Below are positions 55,837 to 64,000 of a DNA stretch of 64,000 bases, in pieces. Origin of the DNA: Amphibalanus amphitrite (lineage: Eukaryota > Arthropoda > Thecostraca > Balanomorpha > Balanidae). Below the pieces are notes generated by a model. That model was not told the origin of the DNA. It was given only the letters and a program-made list of their open reading frames with translations, and did no database searches. Both the position numbers and the translations under genes were made by a program. The stretch's first letter is position 1. Every line of letters starts with the position of its first letter. The stretch is taken from NCBI RefSeq assembly GCF_019059575.1, contig NW_024881973.1, positions 434,001 through 498,000 of the forward strand. The letters are read 5' to 3'.

Positions 55837-58000
55837 ACCCTAGTAGCATATTAGGATCTGAATTTTGAGGTCATGTCAGAGCCGCCAGCAAATACGTTAT
55901 TGTCAGTTGGAGCCGGTATGTTTCGCGATTAGACCGAGAACGAGATGCTAAAATTTGAATAAGCAGGTCAGTGTCACGAACGCTGAAATTATTGACATGT
56001 TGCGCGTCAGCATTGAATATGCCCTTGTGTTTGGCCAAACTGGTTCGTTCATTTATTATCGGCGGTAGTCAGGTGCGATTAAGATTTGAGGTTGGGAAGT
56101 TTGTGAAATTAAGGGTGTATATTCATGCTGTACTCATAAAGAGTTGCATTGCGAAATCATTGGTGATATTACTGTAGGAATTAATTGTGAAGTCAAAATC
56201 AATTATAGAACAGGTGAATACGGTGAAATAGGAATATAATGTTTTAAGGCGGCGACTGATTCATGCGATCGATCTACGAATATGGCTATGAGTTATGATT
56301 TTCGACAGATACGAATGCTTGAGCTTACGGCGGAATTTCTTCTGTTACTTAGGTGCAGAGTTGAGAGTAGTGGTTTGAGGTCGACGGTTTGACACTTTTG
56401 CGACTTTAGCTGGTCCTTGTACTTTGCGTCATTGAAATTGCGAAATGTCTAGTAATAGGTAGATGTAGAATTGTTTGTGGTTAGAACTAATATGCGACTA
56501 ATATAGGTACCGATCGTTGTGCTTCTGTAGAATAAATACTAGAAGAGATCATCTTTGTTGGGAAACGATTAAATGGGAAAAGAAGTTATTTAAAGAAAAC
56601 TTACGTAGAACGGAACCGATGAGATGTCGAACGGGGAGATATTGCAGCGATATTTTACCAGATTCACACTCACTAGCCGCGTTTACATAGGGCTAGTTGC
56701 CAGATAGTGGAATTCCACTAACGAGACATTTTTTCCACTAACGAGACATTTCAGGCACCTTTAGATAATTCTGACGACTTATCCGGCCAGAAGGACCAAA
56801 CCGATTGACAAAAATAAATACATCGTGGCGGATGAATACTTCAGGCCTAGACATAGTATAGATGTCGCAACTCGCGGCCTTCCCGGCAGTAAGGGCGAGG
56901 TATAGATGACGCTACTGCAGCAAGTCACTGGAACGTGGGAGTCGTGGAATGGAACGGAAGATACGGAACGGGGGCTTATTCGTTTTATTTTCATTTAAGA
57001 ATTGATTTCGTGCGCTAGGGAAAGAACATTGTCTTCTTTTTCCTTACGTCTGCACCCCCCCCCCGTCCCTTCCATCCTTTGGATCAGCCAGTGTGCAGCA
57101 AGAGGGTTCATCGGAGAAAAACAACAAAGAGCAATCCTCCCTGAGCCTGTCAGGTCAGGCGGCGGAACGGGGAGGGCACCGGGGCACCGTGCCCCCCTTT
57201 GATTTTGGCATTTTAACATTAGCCCTATGGGCGCTGCATGGAAAGAATGGGACCAAAAGTCGGCGGTGCCCCCCCCCCTTAATTGAAGGTGCTCCGCGGC
57301 TACTGAACCCGAGGACCGTTCGTTATGCCCTACTGCCCACGCTTCTTAAAATTTCAGTAGTAGTCAGTTATCTGGCCAATGTTTCCGTATAGGGGTTGGC
57401 AAACACAACTGAGCCTCGTGAGTGGGATGAGTACTGGACACAGAAGTGGACAATCTGTTGGCAAGGAGCCCGCAAGGATAATATCTCGAAACTCAGGACT
57501 ACGCATACAAACACTTTAAAAGCATCTAAATCTATACTATAATCGAAAGCCGCATTGTTGTGAACTACCGGCACGTGCGTCCAATCACCATCAAGAACGG
57601 AAGTCCGACCTACAGCAAGCACGACAGTCCGATCATAGATGTATTGAAAAATAACTAGCAACTTTAAACATCGCCTTCCTCAGCCACGCTCTACACCGCA
57701 TCACATAAGAAAACCGCCAATATCGATTACAAAACACACATAAAGGAATTTCGTAGGTATAGATCAGAGGAATACTTCACCTCCTTTATCTGGCGCGTCA
57801 ATAGGTATAAAGTAATCTTTGGCGTCTACGCACTAGCAACATCTATAATGCAAACAGCAGTTCATAAACCATCCACTAAAATTGTAACAAGGCAAGGGTT
57901 GGTCAAAATAAATTATAGTCACCGTGATAAATAGCAAACGAAATACAGAACAAGCACAACAAAGCATTCCACACTCGTTTAGACTGTACCTACAATATGC
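55837..58000. other. Unrecognised sequence
   Basis: AT-rich, probably intron or intergenic. ACTAACGAGACATTT occurs twice at about 56,715-56,750. Two C-runs and the palindrome GGGGCACCGTGCCCC lie at 57,050-57,285. No supported coding sequence. Confidence 0.4.
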
Positions 58001-58327
58001 CTACATAAGACATTGCAGCAGTGTACAAGGGAAACATTCTTTAAAGATGCTAACGTGAGGAGTTTTAAAAGTTTGGTGAACATAGTTACGAGTCACTGCA
58101 CAAGAAATGTCGCGGTCGCCAGCCGGCCCAGGCGAAAGAGTCGACGGAGACGGCGTCAAACAAACCCGAGAGGGGGTAGTTTCATCCGCATCAGCGGAGG
58201 CGCTCTCTCTACCAAGGTCGTCAGTTACCAGCCGCAGCACCCTGCTGGCGATTTGATAGCGGCTCTCATTCTCAGCTGGCTGAGCGCCATGTACCGGGTC
58301 ATCCGGCTCCATGATTTCCCCTTTCAT
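58001..58327 (-). CDS. Unrecognised 108-codon reading frame, doubtful
   Basis: The frame starts MKGEIMEPDDPVHGA and is Ser/Thr/Pro- and acid-rich in its first 75 residues, which looks more protein-like than neighbouring frames; the rest does not. The ATG follows a CAACAA-rich leader. It lies just downstream of LINE copy A on the same strand, so it could be transposon-derived or the first exon of a host gene. No domain is recognised. Confidence 0.25.
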   Translation of the reverse strand: MKGEIMEPDDPVHGAQPAENESRYQIASRVLRLVTDDLGRESASADADETTPSRVCLTPSPSTLSPGPAGDRDISCAVTRNYVHQTFKTPHVSIFKECFPCTLLQCLM

Positions 58328-58814
58328 TAGCAGCTGCTGTTGTAGTTATTGTTGTTGCGTTCCTTTCAGCCGCTGCCGCAGCATAGCCGTACGGTTCTGG
58401 ATGGTTCTCACGGCGGCAGCCAGGGTCACCAAATCCGTCTCCCCGTAGCCACACCAGACTCGGGAAAATGTACCGAGATGTACCGAGCCAATGTTGCAGC
58501 ACTCGCGGCATTCATCGGTAGGACTCCGCCCAACCCAATGTCGGCACTGGCAGGAGCCCGACCAGTGGTCCAAACGAAACTGATGAAAATCGACAGCTGA
58601 TGAGCGGTCCTCCACTGACGCCGGACGGGTGGCGACGGCGCGGCCGGTCCTGGAGCTGGAACAGCAGAATGGACCGGCCGGGACACGCGGCTCATCAGTC
58701 CATTCGTGCTGCTACTCCCCGTAGACCCCAGCTCCTTCGCTGCAGGTTCTCGCGTCTGCCGACCCGTCCGTCCACACCCACGCGGCTCGATAGGGGAGGG
58801 GAGGGCAGATATCG

Positions 58815-59590
58815 TTACGTCGCTTGAAGCAGTTCAGCTGCCGAGGCTCTTTGTCGCAACACCGCCAGCGCCGCGCATCGCAGCAGCACATACCGTGGAG
58901 TGCCAGCCTCTTCGCGGCAGACGCGGCATCGGGCAGCAGGGCACTCCACGTCGTTGCATTGTGGGCATCCGGCCTCGGGAGGCGGCCGATGCAGAGCAGG
59001 TACTGGCGGATGTCGATAACGACTGCACGGTCGGCCTCCAGGACGGAGCCAGGACAGCGGTCGACCCATATCGACCGGTACCATCCGTCCGGCCAGTTCC
59101 GCTGCCAGGCGCGCGCGCCTGCCGTGGCGCGCCTGTCGCGCGCGCGCGCCTGCCTTGCAGAAAGTGCCTACGTCGATCGGCGCTACCGTTGGGATAGACG
59201 GCGGTCGACCCATATCGACCGGTACCATCCGTCCGGCCAGCTCCTCCAACACCGCTCTTAGGGCGAATAGCTCGCCGCGCGTGCTAAAGCAGAGGGCGCC
59301 TGCCGCGACACGCACCTCTCGGATGTCGCGGTTCAGGGGGGGGGGGGTGGCCCCTCCTCCTCCATCTAGCACACCATCGGTGGCGGAGCTGTCTGACCAG
59401 ATCAAGCTCGCCTCAGACGGGAGCTCCGCCAGACGACTTTCCGCCGCCTTGGCTCGCCAGCCGTCGCGCCCAAACTCGCTTCAGGACGTGAGTCTATAGC
59501 CGGCGCGGTGGCGTGGCTTCGTCATGGTAGCCTTGGGCGGGTTGTCCTCAGAGAACGCATTCGCATTGGCGAAGAGGCGAGCAGCGCCAC
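58815..59590 (-). pseudogene. LINE fragment A: RNase H domain and C-terminal zinc knuckle
   Basis: The minus reading contains an RNase H-like start (IWSDSSATDGVLDGGGG, first catalytic Asp), the STRGELFALRAVLEELA helix with the catalytic Glu, and a C-terminal CPQCNDVECPAARCRVC knuckle followed by VLLRCAALAVLRQR, as in RNase H-bearing non-LTR elements (I/R1-like group). Inside the RNase H part a segment of about 50 bases is duplicated in tandem (59,053-59,101 and 59,203-59,245). Upstream it matches LINE fragment B (LFANANAF against LFAKAHAL). The reverse transcriptase core is missing. Confidence 0.7.
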
Positions 59591-59599
59591 GAGTCCTGA

Positions 59600-62180
59600 A
59601 AAGACCAAACAATATCAATAGACAATCAAAATTGTAAAAATTGGCATTAACTGCGCAACTGATGTTTGTTTGTTTGTTTATTAGGGTTTACGGGCGCTGC
59701 GGTGGTCATTTTGCACCCATGAAGCTGTTCTGGTGAACCTGCCCAACTGAGCAGTGATCATGCCATAACTTATGTTTGGCGTAGTGGCAGGGTTCCACAT
59801 AAAATTTCGGCGCACGTCAGGTGTAACGTCACATGCGACAAATTCAGCGCATGTCAGTTGGGCAAACTAAGGCTGATGGTGATGGAATAATATAAAACGA
59901 GGGCACCAAAAATTGATCCTAAATGACCATACTTGGACATTAATGCAGACCCTCTCTGTATCACCAATTGTCAGAAAACAAGCAGGTGTTTCAAGGAGCG
60001 TTAGAGAGTCATGAAGCCAGGATAAAACACAGTGGCTACACAGGTCATGATTTTTACCACCAGAATTGAATTAAATGCCTATTGATGCTTTACCTAATAT
60101 TTTGAAGCCTGAAATCTGATTAACCAAACATTTTTTTTCTTGTGTTGGCAGTTTAAAATTTGGCTGGCTTGAGCGCGATGCTATTGCTCTAGCAGAATCT
60201 CAAACGGATGTCTACCAAGTGCCACTCCCAAGAAAGTTTTTCAAGATTCTAAAACCACAAACTTAGTTGATGCCTGATCGTGTGATGGTAAATCAAATAC
60301 CTAATAGCACTCCATCTGAGGCCAGTTTTACAAACAGAAAATAGCCACCTACCGGATTATTTTGCCTAAAGGCTAATTCACATATGGAGTGTAAATGGTG
60401 AAGCCCTCCCTTACCTACATGCCTATCGCGTTTACCCTCTGTATGTTGTACCTACGTGGAATGGATATATGAGGAGAAAAATTCCAGGCAGCTATTTTTG
60501 TTGGTAAATCGGCCATCGGGTAAAGTAATACTGGCCTCTGAACGAAAATTTGGACTGAGTGAGATCTGTCGTTTCTTTGGTGGTTTGGATAGGAGTTGAT
60601 GATTTTAATTGAAAGATTAAAAGGAAAGGGTTTCAAGACAATCGGCATGACAAACCAACACCTTACCTGCAGTTCAAGTTTGTCGATTTCTTCATCAAAA
60701 TCTAGTCTTCGTCTAGTCCACAAATCAAGATAAAATTACTGGATAGGTACAACTTCTTCTTCTTCTCCTTCTGCACCTCACCTGCCACCCCCTACACTTC
60801 TACCTTATTCTGATAAATATTTTTACATAATTTTCACAAGAATGCCACTCAACGGGTTACGGGGTAGATCTAACAGAGTGCAGGGCTTCAGTTTTGAGCT
60901 ATAGAGTTCTCAGTGATTTTGAGACACCCAATATGTCTTTGGCACGCCGTATTTGTCTCTCACCGCCTGCGAATTCGGCGATATGATTGGTCGAAGGCCG
61001 AGGCTATGTGGGTCCAAGAAAAGGCCAAGATTCCTGCCAAGATTCTTACAGATAGCCAAAGCCGATGACTGACGTGACTGACGGCATGTTACTGCCCTTG
61101 GCATATTGCCAATGCACTGCTCCGTCATATCCGCAGTAATGTCAACAGTCATATCGGAAGTAATATGGTAGCTAAACGCAAAAACCATTTGGCGTATAGC
61201 TACCATACTTTTCCGATAACGAGACATTCTAGATCAATTTCTCTACTGTTGGCGACATCTGCTGAGAAATCCCAAGACCGAACGCAAGCACATAAAAGTA
61301 ATGCACTCTAAGGATGAGTTCGAAATCTGGGAAGTGACGGATTTCATTCCTCAATGCCTGTCCCAGCCTTCCCCATTCCCCAATCCCCATGCTGTTCGTT
61401 CCGCCATCTATTGCCATGTTTCGCATTCGCACTTCATGAATTGACCACCCCGCCAGGCGCCAAGTAGGTTGGTATCAAGTTGGTATAGGTGTCGCATTGC
61501 TCTGGTCGATCAGGCTGAGCCGACTGTCTGGAGAGTGGAGCCGATCCAAAAAACGCAGAAATTGAAAAGACCGACTCCAAAGCAATGGCAGCATGCACAT
61601 CAAAAGAGCGTAATTCTGTCATGATTGCGTCAGAAGCAAACATAATGGCAAGAGTTTCTTGTGTTTCGGTAGGCGCGTGTGGAGCCGCTGGACCGACCGG
61701 GGACGTACCCAAGGGGGGACGGACGGGGCGCGCCTCCCCCTAGGGGGTTTCAAGGCCCATGCTGGTAGAAGGCCCACGTTGGCCAAAATCACGTCGGAGA
61801 CGAACGAAATTCATGGGAATCCCCCCAAAAATCACGTCAGGACAATCAAGGCTCTCCGACTCGCCTGCCACCTAGGGTCCTTCAATTTACTACATGGGGC
61901 CTCCTGTGAATAGCCGCTAGTGTCTGTGTCTGACCACTAGGGCCCCTCTGACTCCTCGGGTAGAGGGCCCTCTGTAGGTAGGAGGCTCTCTCTACGGGAT
62001 TCCTCCGCTCCCCCCCCCTCGGCCAAATTATAGGTTATACGTGCCTGCGCTAAGCCGGGGTCGGAGGGAGGAGTTGACGACCGAATGACAAGGAGTACTC
62101 GTCCTGATAGTAAACATTTGGAATACAAACAATCCAAAGCTGTTCAGTATATTTATATCATTCGAGAGCAGTGCCTTCAA
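59600..62180. other. Unrecognised sequence with small repeats
   Basis: A (TTTG)n run lies at about 59,664-59,682. At 60,664-60,720 (minus) a short open stretch ends LDFDEEIDKLELQ before GTAAGG and could be an exon, but no acceptor fits. At 61,706-62,000 GC-rich sequence with GACGTACCCAAGGGGG resembles the filler of the hAT-type element at 3,261-6,509. No gene is supported. Confidence 0.4.
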
Positions 62181-62189
62181 TTTGGATAC

Positions 62190-63050
62190 ACTTAGCATTC
62201 ATTTCCCACACCCGTGTACACTCCACGAAGGCTTCTCCGCTGCGGACTACCGCTTCCGCCGATGCGTCAGTTCATACCCTGATGGCTTGCTGGGGAGGGT
62301 GGCCAAGTGTCGCTGTGCCGCCAGGTGTAGTTCATCAGCCGAGGCGTCGCGCTGCAGTGTCCCGATGTCCAGCCTGAAGGTGAAGTCTGGGAAGGCGACC
62401 ACCTCCCACGGCGGCGCGCTGGCATGCAACCAGAGGATCGAGCCGCAGGGCGATGCCAGCCGCTCGCCAGGTTTCGTGCCCCACCCCACGCCAGCCCGTC
62501 ACCGATTTCAGTCGGCTGGGCATCTTCCGCGATAGTCCTGAGGGCTTGCCCTCGGGGAGCGCGTGCGCCTTGGCGAAGAGCTTCGCTACCAGCACGTCTC
62601 GCCGGGCGGCCAGCGGGCACCGGTATCAGTCCGGACTTCACCATCACTGCGTGGGCTGGGATAAACAAGGGGCAGCCGGTGATATACGGGTCACCGCCCG
62701 CATCTCCCTCTGGAGGAGTTCCACGTGGGATTGTGGCGTCACCGGGAGCCAGGTGGCGGCCGCGTGCACCAGCACTCCACGGACGTATCCAGACGCTACA
62801 GCGCAGAGCTGTCGTTCCTCTAGTCCCCAGCCCGGCGCTGTCAGCTTGCGAAGCTGCTGGATCCGGGGCGCACTCGGGAGCGGAGACTGCGACAATGGGC
62901 CCCGAAGTGAGGAGCCGGTTGAGGGGGTGGCTCCGAGTAGTTTGAGACGGTCGGCTGCTGGAACCGATTTTCCGTCGACTTTGATGGGGCAGTCCACGGC
63001 GTCCGCGGCGCTCTAGGAGACGACGAGCAGCTGCGTATTTCACCCGCTAC
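62190..63050 (-). pseudogene. LINE fragment B: end of reverse transcriptase to start of RNase H
   Basis: The 62,644-62,997 reading (LKLLGATPSTGS, CAVASGYVRGVLVHAAATW, LLQREMRAVTRI) is the thumb/connection region of a non-LTR reverse transcriptase. A second frame gives VAKLFAKAHALPEGKPSG, and a third ILWLHASAPPWE followed by TDASAE, the RNase H start. The frame changes show decay. It is related to fragment A but diverged, and overlaps it only around the AKLFAKAHAL region. The palm domain with the catalytic Asp pair is absent. Confidence 0.7.
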
Positions 63051-63059
63051 CAGCGGGTG

Positions 63060-63730
63060 AAACCAGGAAACCAGGAGCCCAGCGCACCACAGCGTCCGTC
63101 GCCTGCTGCGTCCGGCCCCAGCTCAGCGTCGTCTGTTTCCATTAACACTCTGAAATGACAAAACAATTAGCAATTAAAATCAAAGTTCAGCCCCGACCAA
63201 GTTTAATCCAACTTGCCACTTCAGCATAACACAGTGAGCTGTCAGAATGCTGTTCTTTTGTGCTTTGACACAGTTGCAAAATAGTTACCTTCATGCGTAT
63301 ACCATAGAAGTAATTACTGGTTATTATTATTGGGGGAATTTTTGGCAGCAGTCTCGTGAAATTATATACTATCTTCTTTAAAATGACTATAGTTTTGCAT
63401 TAACATCTTCGAGAAGCAGTGGTGGTATATGCTGTTTTGCGCTCAACATCGGTCACATTTTTAAAACACCAAATAACTGCTTTCCAATGACTACGAATGA
63501 ACAGTGTAGGCCACGGGAAATAATAAAAAGTGTAATATCTGAAAAAACGGTGAATATCTTTCAATTGAAATTAATGTACACCAGTAGACATTCCTTTTTT
63601 GATCACTCTGATCCATTAAACAGCACTTGTATGCCAATTCATTAACTTTTGAAGGTGGGGGGTCTCTTTAGGGCGTTCAGGCTGCTCAATAGTATCTACA
63701 CGCTTTCTGCTAATGTACTGTACATCCCAA
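63060..63730. other. Unrecognised AT-rich sequence
   Basis: No domain-bearing frame, transposon tip or tandem repeat was seen between LINE fragment B and the inverted repeat near the window end. Confidence 0.4.
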
Positions 63731-63736
63731 GCACCG

Positions 63737-63908
63737 CGCATCGGTGCGGTGGATCCATCAAGCCCGATCGACGAAAGGCTGCTAAAATTTGAGTCACTGA
63801 ACCAAAGTGAGCCTTTATCCATCCCCAGGTCACCTGGTCCGGCTACTTTCAAATCAAGCAGCCTTTCCTCAGTCGGGCTTGATAAATCCACCGCACCGAT
63901 ACGGCGGT
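63737..63908. repeat. Imperfect inverted repeat, arms about 60 bases
   Basis: GCATCGGTGCGGTGGAT with ATCAAGCCCGA and AAAGGCTGCT on the left (63,737-63,792) is mirrored on the right (63,850-63,908), with a spacer of about 55 bases. Both strands have open frames through it (98 codons minus, 67 plus) because of the symmetry. No protein family is recognised. Confidence 0.7.
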
Positions 63909-64000
63909 ACATTTAAAGACGGGAGTCGTCACAGTCGCCAAGGGCGTCGATGTCGAGCTCTACTGCCTCGTCACGGGCCATCCGCCGATAGTCCAGTGGC

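Noticed and set aside
60664-60720. Possible minus-strand exon ending LDFDEEIDKLELQ before GTAAGG
   Set aside because: The donor is good, but the nearest upstream CCAG leaves a stop in the usable frame and no family is recognised.

Overview
This window looks like a transposon-packed stretch of an invertebrate animal genome, most probably an arthropod. The evidence is a spliced exon with canonical AG/GT borders, a Pao-type LTR fossil, a Penelope-like retroelement, an IS630/mariner transposase with a DUF4817-like N-terminus, RNase H-bearing LINE pieces, hAT-type elements with 8-bp target duplications, and about twenty TTAA-flanked elements with piggyBac-type ends. Nothing resembles a bacterial operon. 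Only one host exon is well supported (44,930-45,124, +). It encodes part of a KEN ribonuclease domain of the IRE1/RNase L type.

Layout. 1-10,580: a BEL/Pao fossil on the minus strand, cut by four later insertions: the end of a TTAA element (1-816), a TTAT-flanked element (989-1,920), a 4.6-kb terminal-inverted-repeat element (2,261-6,879) and a TTAA element (8,821-9,830). The 4.6-kb element holds a hAT-type element full of GC-rich minisatellite, itself cut by a TTAA element. 10,580-40,370: two Penelope-like copies lying head to head (junction near 27,017). The minus copy is split by a CACTGTAAAAAA element (10,810-26,271), which is filled with further CACTGTAAAAAA elements, TTAA elements and a long-armed foldback element. 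The plus copy is split by a satellite-bearing element (27,710-39,682). In that satellite sits a mariner-like element (27,861-38,472), itself split at two TTAA sites by four TTAA elements. One of these carries a 5-kb element with an 8-bp duplication, and that one carries another TTAA element. This makes a six-deep nest.

40,370-48,480: intron-like host sequence with the KEN exon and more TTAA elements (I-2, III-2, VII, VIII, V-3, V-4). 48,480-53,700: a family III TTAA element split by a TA-flanked element (48,724-53,188) that holds two more TTAA elements. 53,700-64,000: mostly unrecognised sequence with a 262-bp hAT MITE and two LINE fragments.

The order of events can be read directly because several insertions have an unoccupied homologous copy elsewhere in the same window. 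The TTAA elements fall into families named I to VIII and E here. They share an architecture: TTAA + CCC ends, a G-run/palindrome/C-run hairpin just inside each end, often a GC hairpin, and dense AGGTCA/TGACCT and TGACGTCA motifs. No piggyBac-type transposase was found, so they would need one from elsewhere in the genome.
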